From positions 1 through 8,328 of the forward strand of contig JAGXGU010000178.1 in the NCBI GenBank assembly GCA_024636575.1: a stretch of 8,328 nt of DNA, read 5' to 3'. The position numbers and the translations under genes were made by a program. Below, one piece after another: positions 1 through 5,142 of the stretch. A model generated the notes under the pieces. The model did not search any database, was not told the origin of the DNA, and saw only the letters and a list, made by a program, of their open reading frames with translations. How positions within the stretch are numbered: the stretch's first letter is position 1; every line of letters starts with the position of its first letter. The DNA is from Altererythrobacter sp. (GTDB lineage: Bacteria; Pseudomonadota; Alphaproteobacteria; Sphingomonadales; Sphingomonadaceae).

Positions 1-1
1 A

Positions 2-559
2 TTCCTGCGCGAAACCACCAATTTGCGGACCGATGAATATGGCGGCCCGCCAGAAAACCGCGTCCGTTTCCTGCGTGAAGTTCTGGAGGCGCTGATTTCG
101 GTCTGGGGCGCAGACCGGGTCGGTCTTCGGCTGTCACCCAATGGCGATACGCAGGGCTGTGACGATAGGCACCCCGAAGCGATATTCGGCGCGGCGGCGC
201 AGGTGGCCGAAGATCTCGGCCTTGCCTTCCTCGAATTGCGCGAACCGGGCCCGGAAGGCACATTTGGATCGACTGATGTACCCAAGCAAAGCCCGATGAT
301 CCGCGAGATCTATTCCGGCCCGCTGGTGCTCAACAGCGATTATGATGCGGCCAGCGCTGCAGCCGATGTCACCGCGGGCAAATGCGATGCCATTGCGTTC
401 GGGCGTCCGTTCATATCCAATCCCGATCTGCCGGATCGGATCCGCGCTGGCGCCGACTTCGCGCCCAACGTGAATGTTCCGCAGAGCTGGTACTTCCCCG
501 GCCCTGCTGGATATATAGACTATCCGGTCATGGCCGGCGAAAAAGAAGCAGCTGAATAA
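2..559 (+). CDS. Alkene reductase, OYE family (NADH:flavin oxidoreductase), C-terminal half, 5'-truncated
   Basis: Old Yellow Enzyme family FMN-dependent ene-reductase, which reduces activated C=C bonds (and in some members nitro or N-ethylmaleimide-type substrates) with NAD(P)H in the cytoplasm. The frame is open from base 2, so the start lies outside the window; 185 residues remain of a family that is usually about 350-370. Visible motifs, numbered from the first visible codon, are the RTDEYGG..ENR..F signature (9-25), VGLRLSP (40-46) at a barrel strand with an FMN-contacting arginine, LELREPG (77-83), and FGRPFISNPDLP (133-144), the FMN-phosphate loop. The protein closes with the usual aromatic GYIDYP segment. 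The half carrying the substrate-binding His/Asn pair is not visible, so catalytic competence cannot be judged. It resembles the NemA/XenA/oxophytodienoate-reductase branch more than the 2,4-dienoyl-CoA reductase branch. It converges with the lipoprotein gene, leaving a 30-bp gap with no clear hairpin. Confidence 0.93.
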   Translation, partial: FLRETTNLRTDEYGGPPENRVRFLREVLEALISVWGADRVGLRLSPNGDTQGCDDRHPEAIFGAAAQVAEDLGLAFLELREPGPEGTFGSTDVPKQSPMIREIYSGPLVLNSDYDAASAAADVTAGKCDAIAFGRPFISNPDLPDRIRAGADFAPNVNVPQSWYFPGPAGYIDYPVMAGEKEAAE

Positions 560-589
560 TTCGGCCAATTCTCCCTCCAAGGCGGCTGG

Positions 590-874
590 TTACTCCTCCG
601 GGGCGGGTTCTTCCGCCTCGGGGGCGGCTTCTGCTTCCTCGGCGCCTTCTGCAGGTTCATCGGCGGCGGGCGTTTCGCTGCTGGCGGATGCGGACGACGG
701 TTTTTCAAGCGGCGGGGATTTTGATTGCACCGTATCGAGCGGCAACATGGCGTCGCTGATCGATCCTTCCAGCACTTCGCCAGATGCAGATGCGCCATCA
801 GCAGAAGGCGCAGGATCGCCGCCGCACGCGGCCAGCGCGAGTACCGAAGGCAGGATTACACCAATTCGCTTCAC
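590..874 (-). CDS. Small acidic lipoprotein of unknown function
   Basis: I do not recognise a named family. The 94-residue product begins with a lipoprotein signal peptide: Lys-Arg at 2-3, a short hydrophobic stretch, then the lipobox LAAC with the lipidated cysteine at 17, followed by GGDPAPS. After processing the rest is low-complexity and probably disordered, rich in Ala, Ser, Pro and especially Glu towards the C terminus, ending in alternating Glu/Ala/Pro. No globular domain is evident. Gly-Gly after the cysteine, with no Asp at +2, fits outer-membrane rather than inner-membrane retention under the E. coli rule, which may not hold here. The start is GTG, supported by a GGAG site 7 bases upstream. 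It lies 14 bp after the lipB stop on the same strand, so the two are probably co-transcribed. A role in lipoate metabolism is not implied. Confidence 0.8.
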   Translation of the reverse strand: MKRIGVILPSVLALAACGGDPAPSADGASASGEVLEGSISDAMLPLDTVQSKSPPLEKPSSASASSETPAADEPAEGAEEAEAAPEAEEPAPEE

Positions 875-881
875 TCAAATT

Positions 882-885
882 CTCC
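882..885 (-). promoter_or_regulatory. Ribosome binding site fixing the GTG start of the lipoprotein
   Basis: On the minus strand GGAG is followed by 7 bases and then GTG at 874-872. It lies between the lipB stop codon (891-889) and the lipoprotein start, so it supports independent initiation at GTG in a two-gene operon. Confidence 0.65.
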
Positions 886-888
886 GCA

Positions 889-1581
889 TCATGCATCCAG
901 CGCGGCAAGGAAATCACCGGCGCGGGCCAGCAATGCCTCATCCCATGCCTGCGGTGCAAGCTGGATGCCCAATTTTGCGAGACTTGTGACCCCGTATTCG
1001 GCGATCCCGCAGGGAATAATACCGGTGAAATGGGACAGGTCCGGATCAAGATTGACGGAAAAACCATGCATGGTGACCCAGCGGCGCACGCGCACACCAA
1101 TTGCGCCAATCTTCGCTTCGCCGCCATCAACATCGCGGGTCCAGATGCCGATCCGGCCTTCCGCACGCCAGCTTTCCACCCCGATATCGCCCAGCGTATC
1201 GATCACCCAGCCTTCCAGTGCATGGACGAATTGCCGGACATCCCGGCCGCGCCTGGTCAGGTCAAGCAGGACATAGCCGATCCGTTGCCCCGGGCCGTGA
1301 TAGGTATATCGTCCGCCGCGCCCCGCCTCGACCACTTCGAAACGCGGGTCCAGTAATTCGTCCGCTGCGGCACTGGTCCCGGCGGTATAGACGGGTGGGT
1401 GTTCCAGCAACCAGACCAGTTCATTCGCATCGCCGCTGGCAATGGCGCGATTGCGAATATCCATCGCGGCCAAAGCCTCACGATAGGAAATCGGGCTGGT
1501 CTCGCGGCGATATTCGATCCCGGAGAGCGAATCCGCCGAAGTGTCGTTCGCCGAAGTGTCTGGGGAAAGGTTTTTTTCCAT
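889..1581 (-). CDS. lipB: Octanoyltransferase LipB
   Basis: Lipoyl(octanoyl) transferase: moves the octanoyl group from octanoyl-ACP to a lysine of lipoyl domains in pyruvate and 2-oxoglutarate dehydrogenases and the glycine cleavage system. This is the first step of protein lipoylation, before LipA inserts sulfur; the enzyme is cytoplasmic. The 230-residue product has HPPVYTAG (61-68), the hallmark GRGGRYTYHGPGQ (87-99), AKIGAIGV (156-163) with the catalytic Lys157, MHGFSVNL (171-178), and IIPCGI (188-193) with the acyl-accepting Cys191, then YGVTSL. Both catalytic residues are present and the length is normal for alphaproteobacteria. The first 20 or so residues are Ser/Asp/Thr-rich and probably disordered. 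ATG at 1581 is the only plausible start, since the next Met (40) is inside the domain; the Shine-Dalgarno sequence is poor. It is divergent from the membrane protein, and the lipoprotein gene follows after 14 bp. Confidence 0.97.
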   Translation of the reverse strand: MEKNLSPDTSANDTSADSLSGIEYRRETSPISYREALAAMDIRNRAIASGDANELVWLLEHPPVYTAGTSAAADELLDPRFEVVEAGRGGRYTYHGPGQRIGYVLLDLTRRGRDVRQFVHALEGWVIDTLGDIGVESWRAEGRIGIWTRDVDGGEAKIGAIGVRVRRWVTMHGFSVNLDPDLSHFTGIIPCGIAEYGVTSLAKLGIQLAPQAWDEALLARAGDFLAALDA

Positions 1582-1644
1582 TTAATTTGCGTGGCAAGCC
1601 CTGTCCGGCTTATCAAGTACCTTCTGTTGAATCGGGATTTAATT

Positions 1645-1651
1645 GGGGGAG
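1645..1651 (+). promoter_or_regulatory. Ribosome binding site selecting the ATG at 1661
   Basis: A G-rich purine run (GGGGGAG) lies 9 bases before ATG at 1661. An in-frame TTG at 1643 would place the start before this site, so the ATG is the better start. Confidence 0.65.
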
Positions 1652-1660
1652 TGCGTCAAG

Positions 1661-2476
1661 ATGAAACTGGATATGGGCAGCGCCTGGAACGAGGCGACCA
1701 GCATGATTTCCGCAAATCGTGAATTGGTGGCAATTATCGCGGGGATTTTCGTTTTTCTGCCCGCAATTGTGCTGGCCGTGGTCGCACCGGGCATGGCAGC
1801 CGGGCCAACCGCCATGAACCCCGACGATCCAATGAGCACGATGATGGCATTTTATGCAGAAAATGGCGTGTGGTTCTTCCTGGTCGGTATCATCAATGCC
1901 ATCGGTTCACTGTCACTGTTTGCATTGTTTGCAGATAATCGGCCAACCGTTGGCGATGCGATCTCAACTGGCGTAAAAACACTCATTCCGTATCTCGCTG
2001 CACAGATCCTGCTGGTCGTCGTTCTTGCAATCGTGCTGGGCGTTCCCGTCGGCCTGGCTGCCACGGCGGGCGGACCGGCTGTTGGCGTGTTGCTCGGCAT
2101 CATAGCCGCGATCGCGCTGGTTTATGTGATGATCAAATTTTCGCTGCTGGCCCCGGCCATGGTGATCGACGGTATCCTCAATCCGGTCAACGCGCTGAAG
2201 GCTTCGTGGAATGCGACAAAAGGCAACAGCCTGCGCCTGCTGCTATTCTACTTCCTGTTGGGCCTGGCAATCATCGTGGTGGCGGCAGTCTTCGGACTGG
2301 TCACCGGATTGTTCGTGGCGATGCTGGGAACCGGTTCGGTTGCCGCGATGATCGGCGGCGCCCTGAATGGTCTGATCGGCGCAGTCTGGGCGATCGTGAT
2401 CGTTGCAGTGCTGAGTGCGACCTATCGTCAACTGACCGGGCCATCGGCCAAGTCAGTCAGCGAAACCTTCGAATAA
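1661..2476 (+). CDS. Polytopic membrane protein, possibly GPDPase membrane-domain-like
   Basis: A 271-residue integral inner-membrane protein with about six hydrophobic segments, roughly at 22-42, 68-90, 107-131, 139-165, 190-222 (long) and 232-254. The most telling feature is the motif before the fifth segment, NPVNALKASWNATKGNSLRLL (174-194). A short amphipathic helix of the type 'ALK.SW..T.GN..RLL' is characteristic of the family annotated as glycerophosphoryl diester phosphodiesterase membrane domain and related uncharacterised proteins. That link is by recalled pattern only; no catalytic domain is present, so no enzymatic activity should be assigned. The start was placed at the ATG with a purine-rich ribosome site 9 bases upstream. 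It stands alone on its strand, divergent from lipB by 79 bp and convergent with the methyltransferase. The hydrophobic composition lowers its GC slightly; I see no sign of transfer. Confidence 0.85.
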   Translation: MKLDMGSAWNEATSMISANRELVAIIAGIFVFLPAIVLAVVAPGMAAGPTAMNPDDPMSTMMAFYAENGVWFFLVGIINAIGSLSLFALFADNRPTVGDAISTGVKTLIPYLAAQILLVVVLAIVLGVPVGLAATAGGPAVGVLLGIIAAIALVYVMIKFSLLAPAMVIDGILNPVNALKASWNATKGNSLRLLLFYFLLGLAIIVVAAVFGLVTGLFVAMLGTGSVAAMIGGALNGLIGAVWAIVIVAVLSATYRQLTGPSAKSVSETFE

Positions 2477-2485
2477 TTCGGGGTG

Positions 2486-2515
2486 GGCCGGGGCGGCTTC
2501 ATCACTGCCCCGGCC
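2486..2515. terminator. GC-rich hairpin between convergent genes, likely bidirectional terminator
   Basis: A perfect 9-bp inverted repeat, GGCCGGGGC (2486-2494) and GCCCCGGCC (2507-2515), can extend inward by one G-U and one G-C pair to leave an 8-base loop. It lies 9 bases after the membrane-protein stop and 18 bases from the methyltransferase stop, so it could act on transcripts from either side. There is no clear T-run after either arm, so it may be a Rho-assisted stop or simply a 3'-end stabiliser. Confidence 0.65.
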
Positions 2516-2533
2516 AGCTAACATCGAACCGGA

Positions 2534-3238
2534 TCAGGCCGCTTCGTCTTTCCAGCCCCAGAACAATTGGCATGGAAGGATATTGAACAATTCGAAGCCC
2601 TGTTCGATCCGCGCGAAATGCACCGCCATGAAATCGCGGGCAGCGGCGGAAAATTGGTAAACCAGAAATGCGCCGCCGGGGCGCAATATATCATGTGTCG
2701 CCTTGGCGATCGCGGGGCCGACGCCGGCGGGCAAGGTTGAAAACGGCAATCCCGACAGAATGTAGTCGGCATGGTCATGCCCGTGTTCGCGGACAATCCG
2801 TTCCACATTTTCGGCCGATCCCAACACTGCTGTAAAGCGGTTGTCGGCAATTGTGCGGTTGAGATAATCGATGAACAGCGGATTGGTATCAATCACCAGC
2901 AGCGCCCCGTCCTGCCGCAGCCGCTCCAGCACTGGTCCGCAGAACGTGCCGACACCGGGGCCATATTCGACGAACAATTTGCATTCGTCCCATTTGACCG
3001 GTTCCAGCATCTTGGCGATGGTGAAACGCGATGACGGGATGATCGATCCGACCATTTTGGGATGTTCAAGGAAACCGCGGAAAAATACCGCCCATTGGCC
3101 CAGCAGACGGCCAAAGCGATTTTCCTGGCTGCCGCGCATAGAGGCTGCAAGCTGGTTGGATTTGTTCAAAAAAATGCTTCCCGATAAATCGTCGCGGAAT
3201 GTGAACCGCAGGGTTCGCGTGCGTTGCCAAATACCCAT
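2534..3238 (-). CDS. SAM-dependent methyltransferase, phospholipid N-methyltransferase (PmtA-like) type
   Basis: A 234-residue class I methyltransferase. SAM-binding motif I is FVEYGPGVGTF (89-99), motif II is the acidic VIDTNP (115-120), and a later conserved stretch is YILSGLPFSTLP (159-170), followed by LRPGGAFLVYQF (185-196). The GPG.G core, the SGLP motif and the upstream FLEHPKMVGSIIPSS segment (57-70) fit the COG3963 phospholipid N-methyltransferase group, which methylates phosphatidylethanolamine towards phosphatidylcholine at the inner membrane. Relatives are also annotated as rRNA-adenine-methyltransferase-like, so the substrate is uncertain. The frame stays open upstream to 3637, but that part lies antisense inside the MFS gene. 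I chose ATG at 3238, which leaves 52 bp to the divergent neighbour; ATG at 3139 is the alternative but has no ribosome site and cuts the N-terminal helix. The Shine-Dalgarno at 3238 is also weak. Confidence 0.87.
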   Translation of the reverse strand: MGIWQRTRTLRFTFRDDLSGSIFLNKSNQLAASMRGSQENRFGRLLGQWAVFFRGFLEHPKMVGSIIPSSRFTIAKMLEPVKWDECKLFVEYGPGVGTFCGPVLERLRQDGALLVIDTNPLFIDYLNRTIADNRFTAVLGSAENVERIVREHGHDHADYILSGLPFSTLPAGVGPAIAKATHDILRPGGAFLVYQFSAAARDFMAVHFARIEQGFELFNILPCQLFWGWKDEAA

Positions 3239-3290
3239 CCTAAATGCAACCCGCCGCTTGCAAGCCAATGCGGGCAAGCCTAGCGCCTGA

Positions 3291-4652
3291 ATGGTAATGG
3301 CCGATACAAACCCGCCCGAATTGCTGCTTGTCCCGCCCCCTCCCGTGCGGCCGATTTCGCGCAACCGCATGGCATTGCTGTTCGCGGTGATGCTGACCAC
3401 TGCGGCGGGCAATACCGCCATGCAATCGGTGATGCCCGCAATCGGCACATCGCTGGGGGTGGCCGACGTATGGATCAGCCTGGCGTATAGCTGGTCGGCG
3501 CTATTGTGGGTGATCTGCGCGCCGATCTGGGCGCGCAAATCCGACCAGCGCGGGCGCAAGGCGATGATGGCACTGGGTCTCATCGGTTTCAGCGCGTCGA
3601 TGGGTCTATGCGGAGCCGCGCTATGGTTTGGCCTCAATGGCTGGCTGCCCGCGCTGTGGACGCTGTTGCTGTTTGCCGCCGCGCGCAGCCTGTATGGCGG
3701 ATATGGCTCCGCTGCGCCGCCGGCGGTTCAGGCCTATGTCGCATCGCGCACCGCCCGCTCGCAGCGGACGCAGGCGCTGTCGCTGATCGCGTCGAGCTTT
3801 GGCTTGGGCACGGTCATCGGCCCGGCTCTGGCGCCGTTGATGGTCATGCCGGGGCTTGGGCTTGTCGGTCCCTTCGCTGCCTTTACCTTGCTGGGTGTGG
3901 TTACGCTGGTCGCCCTGAGAATATTCCTGCCCGATGACATTCCCCAATTCGCCGCGCGCGGGGCGGCGTATGATGCGCCCTATGGATCGGGCGGATCCAG
4001 CCGGGAACCCGAGGCCGATGAGGAAGAGGACGAGGCGTCTGCCCAGGGCACGGCAGATAAACTTGGCTGGTGGGAACCGCGCCTGCGCCCGTGGGTGATT
4101 TCAGGGCTGCTGGGCGGCCATGCGCAGGCGATGGTGCTGGGCATTGCAGGCTTTCTGGTGCTTGACCGGCTCGGCCTGCGCAGCACGCCCGAAGCCGCGA
4201 CCGGTTCCATCGCCATCGTGCTGATGTGCGGAGCGATTGCTACCCTGCTTGCGCAATGGGGCCTGATCCCGCGCCTCAATCTGGGGCCGAGGGCCGCGAT
4301 CCTGTGGGGCTGCGCCCTGGCAGCGGTCGGCACCCTGATGTTCGGCACGGCGCAGGAATTGCACGGGATTGCATTGGGCTATTCGGTCGCATCGCTGGGC
4401 TTCGGACTGTTCCGGCCGGGATTCAACGCGGGCGCATCGCTGGCCGTGTCGCGCAATGAACAGGGCGAGGCGTCGGGCGTCGTCGCTTCCGCCACCGGCG
4501 CGGCCTATATCGTGGCCCCGGCCATCGGGGTGTGGCTGTATGGCCATTCCGGCTGGCTGGCCTTCGCGGTCATTATCGGGCTGTGCTTCGCCGTGCTGGC
4601 TATCGGCTGGAAATCGCTGTCCGCAGACGAGGTGCTGACAACCGACAGGTAG
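3291..4652 (+). CDS. MFS transporter, drug:H+ antiporter-like
   Basis: A 453-residue major facilitator permease, probably with 12 transmembrane helices in two bundles and exporting an unknown small molecule by proton antiport. The N terminus (1-24) is Pro-rich and cytoplasmic. The TM2-TM3 loop carries motif A as WARKSDQRGRK (80-90), and TM5 carries a motif C-like GLGTVIGPALAPL (171-183), which in MFS proteins points to antiport export. The C-terminal half has FGLFRPGFNAG (371-381) and GEASGVVASATGAAYIVAPAIG (392-413), mirroring the TM4-TM5 region. The central cytoplasmic loop (about 220-262) holds an acidic Gly/Ser/Glu insert. ATG at 3291 is used; ATG at 3297 is equally possible and neither has a good ribosome site. 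It is divergent from the methyltransferase and ends 7 bp from the convergent ArsC-family gene. Substrate cannot be told from sequence; tetracycline/bicyclomycin-type or siderophore export are both possible. Confidence 0.92.
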   Translation: MVMADTNPPELLLVPPPPVRPISRNRMALLFAVMLTTAAGNTAMQSVMPAIGTSLGVADVWISLAYSWSALLWVICAPIWARKSDQRGRKAMMALGLIGFSASMGLCGAALWFGLNGWLPALWTLLLFAAARSLYGGYGSAAPPAVQAYVASRTARSQRTQALSLIASSFGLGTVIGPALAPLMVMPGLGLVGPFAAFTLLGVVTLVALRIFLPDDIPQFAARGAAYDAPYGSGGSSREPEADEEEDEASAQGTADKLGWWEPRLRPWVISGLLGGHAQAMVLGIAGFLVLDRLGLRSTPEAATGSIAIVLMCGAIATLLAQWGLIPRLNLGPRAAILWGCALAAVGTLMFGTAQELHGIALGYSVASLGFGLFRPGFNAGASLAVSRNEQGEASGVVASATGAAYIVAPAIGVWLYGHSGWLAFAVIIGLCFAVLAIGWKSLSADEVLTTDR

Positions 4653-4659
4653 AACCGGA

Positions 4660-5004
4660 TCAGAGGATTTCCTCGACCCGCTCTTTGGGCCGGCACAGCC
4701 GAACACCTTTTTCCGTTTCCACCAGCGGCCGGTTGATCAGGATCGGATCGGCCATCATCGCATCGAGCACGGTGTCGTCATCGGCGCTGGTCAGGCCCCG
4801 TTCCTCGGCATCGGTGCCCATCAGCCGCAGCCCTTCCCGCGGGGCCATTCCGGCATCTTGGTACAATTGGGCCAGCTTGTCCCGGCCCGGCGGATTTTCG
4901 AGGTAGCGGACCACGGTCAATTCGATCCCGTCCCGCTCTTCCAGGATTGCAAGGGTGTTCCGGGACGTGCCGCAGTTGGGGTTGTGCCAGATGGTCGCTT
5001 TCAT
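4660..5004 (-). CDS. arsC: ArsC-family glutaredoxin-dependent arsenate reductase
   Basis: A 114-residue thioredoxin-fold protein of the glutaredoxin-coupled ArsC family, which reduces arsenate to arsenite using glutathione/glutaredoxin in the cytoplasm. HNPNCGTSRNTL (7-18) carries the single catalytic Cys11. YLENPPGRDKL (34-44), Arg60, PILINRP (87-93) with Arg92 and RLCRP (102-106) with Arg105 match the cysteine and the three-arginine oxyanion set known in plasmid R773 ArsC. It lacks that protein's C-terminal tail, as in shorter chromosomal homologues (YfgD-like), so true arsenate activity is probable but not certain. Start ATG at 5004 has an AAGGA site with 5-base spacing. No arsR, arsB or acr3 is visible, so it is not in an obvious ars operon. 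It converges on the MFS gene (7-bp gap), and its promoter shares the 138-bp gap with the receptor gene. Confidence 0.92.
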   Translation of the reverse strand: MKATIWHNPNCGTSRNTLAILEERDGIELTVVRYLENPPGRDKLAQLYQDAGMAPREGLRLMGTDAEERGLTSADDDTVLDAMMADPILINRPLVETEKGVRLCRPKERVEEIL

Positions 5005-5082
5005 GCCAGTCCTTCCGATTGTGATGCAGGCTTACCCTAACCAACAGATATTTTCCCGCCAAGCCAATTGAGTGGTTGCAAC

Positions 5083-5103
5083 TGCAAACCATTCTCATTA
5101 GCA
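5083..5103. promoter_or_regulatory. Fur-box-like palindrome 1, upstream of siderophore receptor
   Basis: An imperfect 21-bp inverted repeat with TGC..GCA ends and internal AA/TT symmetry, 39 bp before the receptor start. Read on the minus strand, bases 5102-5084 match the classical E. coli 19-bp Fur consensus at 13 of 19 positions by hand count. The TGC/GCA ends also fit the style of alphaproteobacterial iron boxes. Predicted role: Fur-type, iron-dependent repression of the receptor gene. Confidence 0.6.
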
Positions 5104-5110
5104 GGCTGAC

Positions 5111-5133
5111 TATATCGAGAATCATTCGCAATA
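5111..5133. promoter_or_regulatory. Fur-box-like palindrome 2, overlapping the receptor leader
   Basis: The core GAATCATTC (5119-5127) is a near-perfect palindrome, extended with partial symmetry by TAT/ATA on each side. Bases 5111-5129 match the E. coli 19-bp Fur consensus at 13 of 19 positions by hand count. It ends 9 bases before the ATG, offset 27 bp from the first site, so bound regulator could block the start region. No convincing -35/-10 pair could be assigned around it. Confidence 0.6.
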
Positions 5134-5142
5134 GAGAATATC

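Noticed and set aside
134..580. Minus-strand open frame opposite the alkene reductase
   Set aside because: No recognisable motif and fully antisense to a conserved OYE-family reading frame.
725..1356. Open frames on the + strand opposite lipB and the lipoprotein (183 and 190 codons)
   Set aside because: Arg/Pro/Ser-rich translations without motifs, explained by the high-GC antisense shadow of lipB, whose catalytic motifs are intact.
1643..1660. TTG start giving six extra residues to the membrane protein
   Set aside because: The purine-rich ribosome site overlaps these codons and serves the ATG at 1661 with normal spacing.
1582..1660. Sigma-70-type promoter for lipB from a TTGAC sequence on the minus strand
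   Set aside because: A -35-like TTGACG is present near 1654-1659 but no acceptable -10 element lies at 16-18 bp spacing.
3239..3637. N-terminal extension of the methyltransferase frame up to 3637
   Set aside because: The extension is Pro/Arg/Ser-rich with no domain, runs antisense through the first 347 bases of a well-supported MFS gene, and the methyltransferase is complete from ATG 3238.
4666..4677. Small inverted repeat GAGGA/TCCTC near the MFS-arsC junction as a terminator
   Set aside because: At most a 4-bp stem with a 4-base loop, inside the arsC coding end; too weak to call.
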